This document shows positions 1-12,950 of a DNA stretch of 64,000 nucleotides, in pieces. Each line of letters starts with the position of its first letter. Position 1 is the stretch's first letter. The translations under genes and the position numbers were made by a program. Source of the stretch: Paragonimus westermani. Lineage: Eukaryota > Platyhelminthes > Trematoda > Plagiorchiida > Troglotrematidae. The notes under the pieces were generated by a model that worked only from the letters and a program-made list of their open reading frames with translations, did no database searches and was not told the origin of the DNA. Where the stretch lies: NCBI GenBank assembly GCA_008508345.1, contig QNGE01001270.1:20130-84129 (forward strand), read 5' to 3'.

Positions 1-859
1 AGAAGCGGAGTGTATTCTTCATGAACAACAAAATGAATCCCATATGAACGGGATAGAGAATGCAGTATCAGCGACATGCCAGTCGAACGAGGTGGTGTAT
101 TGTGCGGACAGTGACAAATTTTCTTCAATCACAAAACCTGCTCTTCATTAGTGGCCAGCACATCTTCGATGCACGACCTGTAGGTCAGGAAAGACTAGTC
201 GACTAGCTAACATTTGTGCGAAAAAAGGTTTCACCATGAGTGCTCGCGTACTCTCTGTCCATCATCTCATTATCTCCCCCGGCTAGTTGTGTTAACCTAA
301 ACACCACTTCATTCACATGTTTTCTCATTAAAATGCTAGTTTCTAGCGGGTTTGCACCATGTTCACCAAGTAGAATCCATATGGAAATACGCTTCAATCT
401 TGTGTATTCGACAAGCTGGATATTTGGCACCTTTAAAATTATGCCTGTAACAGAACATCCCAATCTAGCTGTTTCTTTATCAGCACAACACGGATCTTAC
501 TAAAATCTTATTAGATTCCAGCAGGTCTCATAATTTGTGTACATTTTAGTCAGCCCACCTCAGGCATCACTTCGAAATCCTTACTACTCAAAGTTGACAA
601 GTTTTGAGTTGTCACTCAGTTTTCCGAGGTTCCATCGCCAACTGTACTGGTTCGTCTAAAGTTTCTTGGCCTGACACCCTCTACCATGGATTTCTGTACT
701 TGGATAGAAAATTTCCATGATGACCAACTCAATCATTATGTGTTTCGTACTAGTTTCGAACCAAACAATGATTACCGTTGACCTTTGAAGCCCACACAAC
801 ATACTTTGTTCGTTTGCACACCTACCTGAGGATCCAAGGCGTAAGTGTTTTGTCAATGG
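1..859. other. No recognisable gene
   Basis: Only short open frames occur on either strand and none resembles a known family. I see no RNA gene or tandem repeat. Confidence 0.5.
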
Positions 860-1145
860 TGTGATGGACATGATCTGTCACACTATACTACTCGTCAGTA
901 GTCAGGTGGAAGAACATTATTTTTAATTTAAACAACTGGCGGAAAATACAAGTAGCGTTAGAGTGCACTTTGGTGTGAAATGGTGTTTTCCATACATGAC
1001 CTTAGCACTGGCAACCGTTGCATTCGGGGATAAGTGTTATGTGCAATTCAGTGTTTGTGTCTGAGATGATGTTGAAGCCTATACCCAATGTGCTGATTTT
1101 CTGAATAAACAACCTTTGTGCTATCCACGTTCTTGGTACACTGTA
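860..1145 (+). repeat. 5' LTR remnant, family A (CsRn1-like Ty3/Gypsy)
   Basis: The left end aligns base for base in length with the start of the better preserved LTR at 33564, sharing the ACTATACTACTC box. Near the right end are AATAAACAACCTTTGTG and a TTCTTGG segment, matching the polyadenylation region of the 33.6-kb copy. A candidate primer-binding site and a gag reading frame follow, so this appears to be a 5' LTR and not a solo LTR. It is strongly diverged. The family name is inferred from LTR size, termini, 4-bp target duplications elsewhere and the adjacent gag. Confidence 0.6.
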
Positions 1146-1147
1146 GC

Positions 1148-1163
1148 TGGTGCCGTGAGCAGC
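1148..1163 (+). other. Candidate tRNA primer-binding site
   Basis: TGGTGCCGTGAGCAGC begins two bases after the inferred LTR end. A TGG start, complementary to a tRNA 3' CCA, is expected directly after a Ty3/Gypsy 5' LTR. I cannot say from the sequence which tRNA it would pair with. Confidence 0.4.
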
Positions 1164-1338
1164 ATATTGAGTATGAAAATTCTGTGGGGGCAGCCGTTCC
1201 AAAAACGGGGATTTTTGGAGCTTCCTGGAGAATCTCGGGGGTGCATGAGGTGGTTGGAGTCAAGACCAACTAGGCACAGCTCGTTGCCTAGTACATGCTC
1301 CTCAAGGCATTGGGAAGGCGTTGCTGGAGGCGGTTTGA

Positions 1339-1836
1339 ATGGACCCTGCGAAGCTAGAATGGGCCGCCGCGAAGGAAACGCTGGTCACCGGGTTCAGCAG
1401 CCCCACCGACTGCCCGGAGGTAATGCGGTGGTTCGAGAAAACCTGGCTTGGCTCAGGAGGCGACGCCCTCTTTTACGCTGTGTCGCTGCGAACAGTGTTG
1501 TCAAGGCCCCTAAAGCAGGTGGACCAGGATTCAGAGCAAAGCATGTTGGTTTGCCACTTTTTGAATGAGATGCCACCGGCAGTCAGACATTAGTTCAAAA
1601 TTGCTCTCATCCCACGTCCGATGACGTGGGAAGAATTGGCTTGTGCAGCTGGACAAGTGCTGACAGAAAACTCCTTAACAGTCAACGAGTTGGAGACAAC
1701 CTATCCAAGCAAACTGGACGACATTCGAAACGCAGTGGAGAAGTTGACTTGCAAGCTGGCGACTGTAAAGGTGAGGAAGAAGGAGGAGGTGAATCACAGG
1801 GACGTGTGCTACATACCTGGAAGACTTGGACACTGA
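1339..1836 (+). pseudogene. gag: Ty3/Gypsy LTR-retrotransposon Gag, one in-frame stop
   Basis: One reading frame runs from ATG 1339 to 1836, interrupted only by TAG at 1591-1593; the frame is unchanged on both sides. The encoded protein (about 165 residues) starts MDPAKLEWAAAKETL, has a capsid-like middle with PRPMTWEELACAAGQ, then a basic stretch (KVRKKEE) and CYIPGRLGH at the C terminus. That end resembles a zinc knuckle whose second Cys is replaced by Pro, with the stop directly after the His. Gag packages element RNA into particles. The upstream LTR and candidate primer site support the assignment. No protease or pol follows, so the element is truncated. Confidence 0.65.
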
Positions 1837-4800
1837 CGAAGATCTTCTCATTCGGAAAGAAAAACTTATACTGATGTAAACGTTTCGCTGATTGTTTTTT
1901 GTTCTGGAAAGGAAATCCAATGGTAGCTCGAGGCGCTGTCTGGTCCATGCTGGAACGGTGATTTCATTGACCGAGCTAAGGCTGGTGGAGATAGTATAAC
2001 CATGTATGTTGATGGTTCACCTTCACCACGCTAGCACGGTAGCAACCGACCCAACTTGTCTTTACTTTTCAAATATGATTTGCTTACGCGTCAATCGGCA
2101 TTTTGTCGGGGAATCCCATTTTTTCTCTACAAAACGTCTCTCACCAAATTTATCAACGTAAAAGTAACAGAAGCTGGTGTAAGATTTTCACGTCAGTCTT
2201 TTGTGGCAAAGCAGTATTTCATGACCACCTTCAAAACTTGGTTCACTTCATCTTGTGAAATAATGGTAAGACAGAAATTGTTGAAATTGTTGCCAAAAAT
2301 CGTTAGCTACTGTCTGAGGGATTCTGTGAACGGGACTTTTGAAGGAACATTGTTAATTGGCCTCACTGCTCAACAAATCATAAACTTAGGAAGGAGTTGT
2401 CCATGGGATACTCATATGAGACTTTTCCGTGAAAAGTAACTTGGTTACTGATCCTCAAATAAGCGCTGTGAACAATGTAGTTGTTATTGCCACAATGTTA
2501 AGTGTTCGTGCAGTTCAAAGACTGGTTCTTCGTTGGGCTAATCGTTATATCCGGTAGGTTTAGTAACTCGGAAAACAATATCTGTTCTTCATTCTTCATA
2601 TTACTAATTGAACTGCTGATTGAGAAGGTCACAGATGTTTTTGTACACATGCTCCATCTATCCAAATTATATATTGTTTTTCTGCTCCAATTTTCCCAAT
2701 CATTTGGAATTTGAAAAAATCATCTATGTGTATGCAACAGAACAGTGATTACTTCTAGCACTGAGACACAAACGGTATGTAGAACACAGAGGATCAACGA
2801 GTGGACGATTTCATCGTAAGTGCCAGCGAAACGATGTAACTGGAGCTACTCGCTTGACTAGCAGTCTCTGAGAGGTAAAGACTAGTGCAATAAGTCAATG
2901 TAATAGAAACTTGCTTAAAAGTTATCAGATCTGCTGTGTTAACAGGCTGACACCTCTTTGTTTTCAACCGAAACAAACAATATCTATGGAGGTCATAAAT
3001 TTCCATGCCTCTTAGCCGTTATCTGCTCAACTAAAAGGCTACCTTTTCAGTGATCATATGCCTTCCTTCGCCAAATCTAAACTAATCTATCACTATCAGT
3101 GTCTGTGCCTCAACCAGTCGGAGCAGACGGACACCGACCGAAATGTTTACGGAACATCAAACAATGTACCCCCAACAAATCGATCACGAAGTCTGAGCAA
3201 GATAATGGTCATATTTTCCAGTTGAATTCACTTCGTGTGACCCACCGGCGGAAGTATGTGTGCATGCTGAATTTGGTTGAGGCAGCTTCGATCCACAAGT
3301 GCAAACCATCTTTGTTTGTTCAAAAGAGGCTCGTGACAGACTTTTTTGTCATGATAAGCATAAATTCGACCATGGTAATCGTTTTCGTTGTGTAATTGCT
3401 TACTTTCCGAACGACTGTGAGAAAATTTTCTATATATATCGACAGAATAGAAGCGTAGTGAGATGTCATGAAATTAGTAACCGTCGTAAATATTGCTTCG
3501 CCGGTATGGTTTACCTTGCTGGAGTTCATCACGAGAAGCAATGTTTCACCTTTTCGGTCACTCATTTTTCGGGAATATGACATTCCATGCACAGACAGAC
3601 AATGAAGCAGTCGAAAGGTTCGATAATTAAATAGATATGAAACATTCAGTAGACTATTTGTAAAGGGCAACTGGCAGACACGAATTATAACGTATCCAGT
3701 TTAATCGTGAATCTGTAAATAGCGTGAAAATGTACACGTGAATCTGGACCTTAAGAGTTTCGCACTGTTAAACCGATATTCACTATTGTAGGTACGTAGG
3801 ATCGCTTGCCAATGGTCGATCAGTTGGACTCGGTACTTGTTCAAAAGATGTACCCTGTAACCATTGTTCAGGACATCGAGGTATCATTTAAGGCCAACTT
3901 TATCGCTTATAATTGATGGAGAGAAGATTTATAAGTGTTACGTTGAGTTACAACACAGCATTGTGATTCTAACCTATAAAATCAATCAATCCGTACGAAC
4001 ATTGCAACAATGGCAAATACTTGCCAGGTGTACCAGTTTTTCACGATCTCATCAGCCGCATAATGTATGGTATAGACATTAAAAAACTTCATGTAAAATC
4101 AGCGAACAAGGCACAACAGTACATTTTGTGATGGTCCGTTAGAATCACGATTACTTTGGCTCCACTTTGAGCAGGTTGTGTAAACAAGGTTTTGACTCAT
4201 TATCACAAGTTGACAAACTTTCTGTGGCTATGAACAGTCTAGGATTTTATTAGACTTGATGACTACGAGTAAGATTTTTGAATCCACACAATACTCAGTA
4301 TCCAACACACATTCGATACTCGAGGAAGAATCAGAATGCTAATCGATTCACATGGTTGACTGAGACATGCTGTCAGCTGACCACTTCGGAGTACAGTACA
4401 GTACTGTTTGAGAAAAAGGAACTCTCTCCAAAACTTTGTGACTAAACAGTTATTCCGAAACATGCAACGAACGGTATGTGAAAGATGCGAAACCGACAGA
4501 TAACAGGTAATAACCAAGCAAAATACAGCCGCATTTCTTGGCCTGACTTACAAACCAGACAACCTGGTCTACTTTGCAACCCCGTGGCTCATAGTAGTAA
4601 ACAGGAGAATTCACCACACAGCATACTTGATTAGACTGAATGAGAAAAGAAAACTATCGCTATAATCAACCAACAGTTGCCTTGTTGCATTTTCTGACTC
4701 CCACGTAATTCACGGCTTTATCTGCAGTTGTGGGCAAACCTACATAGACAGAACTGATAAGACGAACATAGCCCAAAGTAGCCAGCGAACAGTAAGATGA

Positions 4801-7104
4801 ACGCGAGCAAAACTTCTTTACCAGCATCTGGTAAACAATGGAAAACTTTGATCAAGTTAATTTGAAGTGGTGAAAACTGTTGATCGCGTAAATTTATTAA
4901 ATGTGTGATTACTTTGTTCATGCTCCAGAATACGGTGTACAACAAGCTGGTCATCTTAAGGTTCCGATTACTGGCATTCAAGGGTTATTTGGTTGTGTTC
5001 TGTTTCGAACTATTTTACGTAGTTTTATGTAGTTTGTAATGAATGTGTCACATGTCATGCAACTAAAGAGACTATGCGAGAAATAGGGCCATCTCGCAAA
5101 ATATTGGCTCTCAATACACTATATAAATGGATAGCCGCCGCAAAAAAAGATTAGTTTTCCCGTTAAAAACAACCACATATCTTTCGAATTGTTTATAGGT
5201 GATAATCTGCTTGAAACTGAAGAAGCAAACTCGTCTTTTAGTCAATCCAAAAAATATGGTCTCACCAAACTTGTAATCTTCGTTTTCACAATCAACTAAA
5301 CCGCTTAGCCAGTTTCTTTTGAAAAGCACTATAAACTCGATTTTCACTGCGGTCAAATTTCATCGGTTGGGTACACCGTAATCGGAGGCTGAACCCTGGT
5401 TCATGTGAGACGACTGCAGTGGCAATTACACCAATGGTCTCACATTAGGCCGAACCAAATCACTACAACTAAACACCCAGCCACATGCGCTTTTGAGCAG
5501 TACCCTAATCCAAGATATATTGACAAATTACTTTTGTAAAGCATTAAAAATGAGGTGGAAATTATTATGTCAGTACTCTATCGTCTGATATGCAGCTTAC
5601 ACTCTTACACGTCCAATGTGTCACTCACAGAAGGTGGCCCCATCCGCCGATATTGTCACCAACGTCCGTGACAGCAATACGTATTGATTTGCGCTGAAGA
5701 CTAGTGACCATACAAACTACGGGGATAACAATATCTGCGCTAGGACAAGTAACGTAAGGCTGTCAACTTCTTGCAAATGAACAGGTGAGTTGCTGTTGAA
5801 AGTAGGCGTCACCCACAATAAAGTCACATTACAGTTTCTACTGCCCCACTTCTTTAATCAGACATTGGCTAACTTCCAGCAGGTGAGCCCTATTGGTTGT
5901 CACAGTTGCTCATAACACACACGTTCCGACAGGCACCACACCTCAAAACTGTGAAAATAATCCGATCTATACTGGCTAGCGTGTGACGCACCCTAGTTGA
6001 ATCAACTGCACGAACAAATAAGATTCTACAGAGTATACAACTACAGTTAACTGTTAGGGTGCACAACCCATTCATTCAAGCTCCTATTTCCTCAAAGCTG
6101 AACAAACTAACTGTTCAGATGTTTAGCATCCAATGAGTGTCGCTTACCAACATCATTTCTACCCGTTATTACTTATGGATACATAAGGTTGAACGTGAAT
6201 AGTAATGGTTACACAGCAGAAAATGGCTATATTCCTTTATTCTGATCGACTTTAGCATGATATAGTTCTCAAGGTTGTCGTATGTATCAGCTCTGCGAAA
6301 GATAACGTAATATCTTAAGCGGTTATCTAGATTACTGAAAACTGTTACAGCTTCAGAAATGAAAACGTCTACTTAATTCCTCGTGTTTTAACCACTGGTT
6401 CCAAAGCATTCTGAACGACCTTAAAGTTAAATCTAGATAGACAATTTAGTTGACAATGTGAATTGTCCTTTCGAACAGGATTGACCACCACGTTTCTGTG
6501 GTACAGAAACTTAACGAAACAATTGTCAGCGCACCACTTAACTGGTTAGCAACTATAGAACTTGGGCTACACGTAAGTGAATTTTTTTCCCATAATATCT
6601 CACTGTAGGAAGACAAACTAGAACAGTGAAGCAATTTTTCAAAAGATTAATTTTCTGGCTTAACAGAGAGAGCAAAATGGATCATGTCAGCTGGCACAAC
6701 CTCATGTTGTGCATGAGTGCATCAGTCGTTCGTGATTTCCACGTGGACAATTTCTGTCTACTGGTGCGGTAAAACGACGCTGCGGAAACAAGTAGCGTAC
6801 CGATGGTCGCAAGCGGAAAAGTGAACAAGCATGTCGAAGTACCAACGCGCAAGCAGTGGTCGTCCGGCCGCGATAAACGATTGGTAGTTACACAACAGCG
6901 TATGACAAAGCAACCAGTCATATGCATGATTCGTTCGAAAATACCCATTGAAGTCATGAGAACGACAGAGTAGCGAACAAGACTTGTTTTCTGTGTTTGA
7001 TCATCAGGCTAATTACAACACAATACATATGAAAACAGTCACTAGTGTGAGTCAAAAGCGGCCAATATAGGTTAAGGACAACGCGTTTGTTATCAGTTAC
7101 GCAA
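1837..7104. other. No recognisable gene
   Basis: About 5.3 kb with scattered open frames up to 127 codons (the longest at 2056-2439, +). None shows a domain or motif that I recognise, and no flanking splice signals make a convincing exon. It may be intergenic DNA with old, unrecognisable repeats. Confidence 0.4.
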
Positions 7105-8360
7105 TCACTGTTCCAAATCGTGAGCTTGATTGGTTGTGGGCCAAGGTTGCGCAATCGGATGCTGATAGCTTCGGCGACGGTCAACATTCGGAATCTCACC
7201 ATTTTTGCTCGATTCCTTGGCACTCGGTAAACAATCCGAAAAGCACCTTTCATACTGACAGAATAATTGGAGTCGGTCAATTGAGCAACAGTCGCGCTTC
7301 AAACCGTTTTAATCACACCACTGTTCAACCACGCAGGATGGTGTTCACGCACACTGTCCGACAATCGTCTTGTAGTACGACCAATATATGATGCTCGACA
7401 CGAGCAAACAAATGAGTACACACAATAATTGGTTGTAAAACATGGAAGTTTGTCTTCGAGTTGTGACATGATAACGGGTGTTGAACGGAAACTGATACAC
7501 AATTGAGCGGCAAGGTAGGTTGTTAGCTTTCTGGAGATAATTTCGGCCATAGGATCTCGCCTGAAAGGAAGACTAATAAACGCAAGTTTCTTATTCACAG
7601 AGGGTGCCTTAGGTTTCAACTCTACTGCCTGCATCGCCTTCTGAATGAAACGCATTGGGTAGCTATTCTGCATGAACACTTCTTGTAGAAAGTCTAGCTC
7701 AGCTTGCAAAGTGTCAGAGGTGCAGATCTTTAACGCCCTACCTGTCAGGCATTTTATGAGGTTTCGCTTTTGATTTAGCGGAACAAAACTGTCGAAGTGA
7801 ATGTACTGGCCACTCTAAGTCTGTTTTCTGTACACAATTCGTCGGATTGAACCACCTTCCCTTTTTACCATACCAACATCCAACAAAATTATTTCACCAT
7901 TGTTCTATTACTCCTTGGTGAATTTAACACTGCTATGAGCGGAGTTAAAAGCTGCCACAACTCTGTTCATGTTTGTATTCTCGATGATCACGCAAAAAAC
8001 ACTATCAACATAGCGTTTGTAAAATGCAAATTGTTCGTTGACCGCACCCAATTGGTTAGTCTCCATGGGACCTAGATGCAAGCTCATTGCCACTCCACCT
8101 CTCTGACAGTAGATGGCATTGTTGAACAAAAACGGAACGTTACTTGTACAAAGCACCAGCAGTTCTCTTAGTTCATCTTTTGGGATGCCCACGTGTTTGT
8201 TGTTACGCTCGATGTACTCACACAAGTAGTCAATTGTTTCTTGTAAAGGCACGTTCGTAAATAGCGAGGCAAAATCGAGCGAGAACATTCTTTGGTTGTT
8301 TAGGTTCAGGTCTTGAATTGCGTCAATGAAATGAAACGTATCCCGGAGACTGTTTTGCAT
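7105..8360 (-). pseudogene. Penelope-like element: RT core, linker and GIY-YIG endonuclease, decayed
   Basis: Read on the minus strand. The RT palm begins with SLDFASLFTNVPL (motif A region), continues with CQRGGVAMSLHLGP (motif B, normally DGVAMGSPLGP) and FYKRYVDSVFCV (motif C, normally YVDD). It breaks near 7908, then resumes at 7709-7299 with the thumb/linker and a GIY-YIG domain (CVYSFVCSCRASYIGRTTRRL, then REHHPAWL). A further frame, 7280-7110, carries the usual C-terminal tail (FRIVYRVPRNRAKMVRFR). In intact elements this protein reverse-transcribes element RNA at nicked DNA. Here the second catalytic Asp of motif C is Ser and at least two frameshifts break the frame, so this copy is dead. 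The N-terminal third is missing or unrecognisable beyond 8360. Confidence 0.85.
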
Positions 8361-9863
8361 GATTCAGTAAGTGTTAACAGATGTCAATCGATCAGTTCGG
8401 TCGGATGGATCTAAGCCGATGGTATTGAATGTGAAGCAGTTCGCCCACCATATTAATGACGATTTATCACCTGGCTCACGCATAACAGACGCTAAGCTAT
8501 CACTCTGTTTGATCATGGGATATCAAGAACGGATGGTCGGAACCTGAGTAACGATCACGTTGACTACTGCTTAATCTGGTAACCCCCCAAAGCATTAAAC
8601 GCATGCACTTAATTATGTTTTTCTGGTAACATAACATTCCCTGTATAATGGCGAGTTGTAGAGAGTTTTTGTGCTTGTCACTGACACCTTTTTGAAAAGA
8701 ACGATACGTGTGAATTCGTGTAGATATTGTTTGCGGTAACTAATTTAGCCCGATTGCTTCGAAATGTTGAGAAGTTCTATCTTATGGGAGTTCAAACTTA
8801 TAGACGCGTATATCAATGTAATTCTGGAGTCAAGTTAAACTCGGAGTGAATGTTTTGGATGGTTAAAATAAGTATTCTCACACTTCGAATATTTTACTAT
8901 CATGGTAACCAAAACACGTTGTGAATTCACGAGTCAGTACGGTTTCGGTGATGAAACACGAAATCAGATCAATCGGTGGACAAAAATGAATGAGTAGATT
9001 TGTAACGTTCAGACTACAGAATTTTCCGCACAAATACGCTTTGTGCAAATCGTAATGATCGTGCTCAAGTTGACAACATTTTCAAAAATGTGCACAAAAT
9101 GAGTAGCCACCTGCTCGAAGTAAACAAACAACTTATTACTGCTACACTCATATCGGCGACCATCGTTCAAGAAAGCTTTGGTGAGTACAGGTCATTCATG
9201 GGTATATTATTTGCCACTAGTCCTCTTTGTGAACTGTGCCTTTCATTCGACTTAAATTTTTACTGAGTTCGGTTTGCCGACCGAAAAACATCAAAACAAC
9301 CGACAATCGATCGAAATGAGGAGACTGGGAATCTGAGTGACAAAACTATTTCTGGAACTGGGATGTTATGAGCATTCTGAAAATACAAAGGGATGGTAAC
9401 TCATTTCGTACACAAGCTACTGCCCGGTGAACTTGGAGAGGTGGGTTTGTGTTTCCGCGAGTACATCGTGAACTGTTGTACTAACAGCAAATGAGAATGT
9501 TCATTTCATTGTTGATAGTTTCCAAGTCAGATGAGCAAATGTAGGCCACATATGGGTGTAAATGAGAAGTGATAGCTGAATGAACGACCGATTTTCATTA
9601 AAGACCACTTGAGAAATGTTTACGGAGACACTTCTACCAACAAGAGGATTTGTATACTTTCTGTGAGAGTACACGTACGTAAGATAACATCTAATCTGAA
9701 TCTAGACAACGTGATTATCATAAAACAGACTTATCGGATCTATGTGGACTAAATGTTGCCATAGCTTTGTCCAAAAGTGTGGAACCAAGCTGCACCGAAA
9801 GCGTGGACGGTTCCTTGATCTGATGCGTTATCGTCACACGCACACTTACAGTGGTGTATGATA
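8361..9863. other. No recognisable gene
   Basis: No family-like open frame. The first 200 bases may be a decayed upstream part of the adjacent Penelope-like element, but I could not align it. Confidence 0.4.
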
Positions 9864-9867
9864 CTAG

Positions 9868-10166
9868 TGTATTGAGGATGAGCGATCGCACTATACTACT
9901 CCCACTACTACTAGCCAGTAGCGAGGCAGGAGCATGGATTTTGACATTGAAGTAGCCATGAGAAAAATACAAGAGGCACTGGAGCACAGCATGGCATGAA
10001 ATGCTTGTTGGTACATAAAAGAACTGAACATTAGTGGTCATGGCAAGCGTAACGTTCTGAGACCAGTGTCGTGTTTTTGTTTGTAATCATGTTGAGGCGC
10101 AATGACCCATGTATTGGTTTTCTGGATAACCGACTTTTGAGCCATCCGCGTTCTTAGCTCACAAGA
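9868..10166 (+). repeat. Old solo LTR, family A
   Basis: Starts TGTATTGAGGATGAGCGATC with the CACTATACTACTC box and ends CGTTCTTAGCTCACAAGA, matching both ends of the 33.6-kb LTR (TGTAGTGAGGATAGACGG ... TTCACAACA). The flanks are CTAG on the left and GTAG on the right, a target duplication with one mismatch. No gag or pol lies beside it. The divergence suggests an old insertion. Confidence 0.65.
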
Positions 10167-10170
10167 GTAG

Positions 10171-12678
10171 TGCAGATCTTGGTTGATTAAATGTGTTTTA
10201 AACAATGAACGTGCAGGAAGTAATCTGTTGTTAGTCGTACCATAACACGATCTATAAAAACCGTCCGTTCCAGTTCGTAAACGATGGGAAATCATACAGA
10301 CATTTGGGAGAAATGCACCTCCTAAGTGCATTCATGGGACACACCTCAAGTTATTTTACCCTGCAGGATAGTTGATTTATACTGCGGTAGTTTAGTAGCA
10401 TGGCTTTCGTATACAATGTGCTTATAACCCTCTACCAAATTCTGCGTTGGCTTCCATTCCGGAACTCAAGAAACTGAACGACGGCTGACGAAAGAAGGTA
10501 TAAGGGGTTGGCACTAGCTATCCTGTTCGCAGCTCACGACACCTTCGCTCGTGTACACAAAGCGAGTGAAGCAAGTGTTTGAATTTGCTGTCTACTTCAC
10601 GTATCGATCGATTGCCTAATTCCTGCTGACTATCTTTTAGTCTTCTGTAGTCACCCGGAATGGACTGGCTTGGAAACCATCTCACTGCATCAGCGACCCA
10701 CTAACGCCACTGTGGATTTCCCATTTCACTCAAAGTCCTGAGGAGAATAGTGGACAGATTCTGTTGCACTCCTGGCGGATTGTAGTGGATAGACGCATAG
10801 CATGATCAAGCACATTTAGGTTTAGTGATGCGACGATGTTCTCGGCTTTATTCCCCATAGGAACAGAGACCACTGGACTGAGGAGTGTAGTGTCCGCAAT
10901 CCATAGTTATATTTTGTAATTCATCTTTAAACGTTTTGCATATGCCGTTTCGTTGAATTTATCTGTGCACTTGTTTGAAAGCATCATCGAATAAACGGGA
11001 GTTTCCGCCTACCGCCTCTGTCGTCTCATTTTGTCAGCGAGTCGTTTCATTTTGTTGACCCGCCTTCCGTTGTATTTGTACGCACACCTTTGCAGTTATC
11101 CGTTACCGTCACGGCTCTTCTCTGGTGTTACCATATTTTGGTCATTTTCAGTCATCTGATTGATTAAGTTACTAGAGAAGCCACAATTCTCTCTAGATAA
11201 ATTGGGTGTAAGGAATTCGCGTGTGAAGATTCAACGATGGTCGGTTTTAACGATGACACGAGTTTCCTTATATCACTGTGAAGAGAGTTTAACCTATGTA
11301 CAGGCCACTATCTCGTCAACTGATAAGGGGGAATTGGTACAGCACCTGTGTTCGATACAGATAGCCAACCTCAGTCCGTGTTGGACTTCAACTGAAAGTT
11401 CATCGACCATTCAATCAGTATGTGGAAGAGTGAACATAAACCCCACTTGTGTGAATGCGCACAGACACATCATGTGCAAGCACCAACATGTCGGCTGGCC
11501 ACACAAACCAATCGGACACACCAGCCGTACACCATCAAGTTAGACATATCCGGCATAATATCGATCCTTCTCTCGCCAGTATGAAGCTACGCCAGGGTTC
11601 ATTAGAGTTGGTTTGACTTCCATAAGCGAACGGACTCGAAAAAGCAATCAGCTAATGCACAACATTGACGACAAACTTTTCTCTGTCATATTTATAAGAC
11701 AGTCTAAACGACAACATAGTTCTCCTTCACCCCCCAGAGCAGCTTCTACTATAAGGCTGTCGCTTGGATGCAGATACGTCATAACGTTGACGAATATTTC
11801 ATTCGCGGCTTCAGAGTTGTGAGTCAGAATGAGGTTCAACAGAAGATTAACGCTAACAATTAGTTTGCTCAGCTCCAGACAGAGTTGAGCTAAACACGTA
11901 CTTAGCTCCCGTTAGGTTACTAGGTCATATGGAGTGGACCCATCAAAGTATACTTAAGGGAATGTTTGAATAAATTTATCACGACCCCAGTTTTTGATTC
12001 TCTCCTACTTTAACGATTACAGTGATTGCATCTGCAGTTAATCAGTTCAATATGGAAAGCTACTGCGTGGAGAAAAAATGACCGAGTCTACTTTGACATC
12101 CCTGTCACATGGAGGAGGGACCGTTTTCTGAGGCAAGAGTTTTGAGAGTAGGAAATTTAGTCCACGGAAGGTTAATGGTAAACTCGCTTGACGTTGTCGT
12201 TACTAGATGAGTTTCTATCCATTCGGAATAAGTGTCTTCAATAGTGAATGTAAAATGTCTGGTATTAACACAATGAACACTGTTGTATTATTCGCTCAAT
12301 TCTTTTATCAACGACTGACAATTACGTGGTTGCAAGCAAGTGCTTTCATTCGGACGTCATGCATAACGGTATTGTTTGACATATTGATGATGCTCCGTGG
12401 TCTCAACTGGACTCAACTAGATTCCAGGTCCAATTCTCTCTGTTGCAAGTGAAACAGATGAAGTTTATTTTCAGTGTTCAACGGCAAAGAAAAAGTACAG
12501 TATCTCATCCTCTGCAACTTACAGCCTCATTCTGATCTCCAACTTGCTAGAGGGTAATAGACAGTCATCTACCTATACGATCATTGTAGCCACTTTAGTT
12601 CGACCATGTCTGTGCATCGGCGAATGATGCGGGGCTGGGCAGACTGACAACAACACGGTGCTGTGATTACGTGAGATG
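10171..12678. other. No recognisable gene
   Basis: About 2.5 kb. The longest open frame (11160-11543, +) has no recognisable motif. An AATAAA at 10991, followed by a pyrimidine-rich stretch, might be part of an old LTR, but I found no second copy in the window. Confidence 0.4.
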
Positions 12679-12682
12679 ATAG

Positions 12683-12946
12683 TGTTGTGAACTGAGAAGG
12701 CGGATGGCACAGAAGTTGTTTATTTGGGGAGAAAAATACACGACTAATACGTCTCAACGGGACTACGAACAGAAACACTCATTTGCACACCACAGTTGCG
12801 TCATGTGGCGAAAGCCATTCCACGTGATACTGCCCTCTAATGATCCTTTCCGTATTTCTCCCGTATTTGTCGCGCGATCATTTCGATCCATGCTGCTACT
12901 GAACAGTGGTGTAAGTAGTATGGTGCGACCGTCTATCCTCACTACA
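12683..12946 (-). repeat. Solo LTR, family A, with ATAG target duplications
   Basis: On + it runs from TGTTGTGAACTGAGAAGG to GTCTATCCTCACTACA, the reverse complement of the 33.6-kb LTR termini. Exact 4-bp duplications flank it: ATAG at 12679-12682 and at 12947-12950. The TG...CA ends, the 4-bp duplication and the lack of internal sequence identify a solo LTR left by recombination between two LTRs. At 264 bp it is shorter than the 306-bp copy at 33.6 kb, which suggests an internal deletion. Confidence 0.85.
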
Positions 12947-12950
12947 ATAG

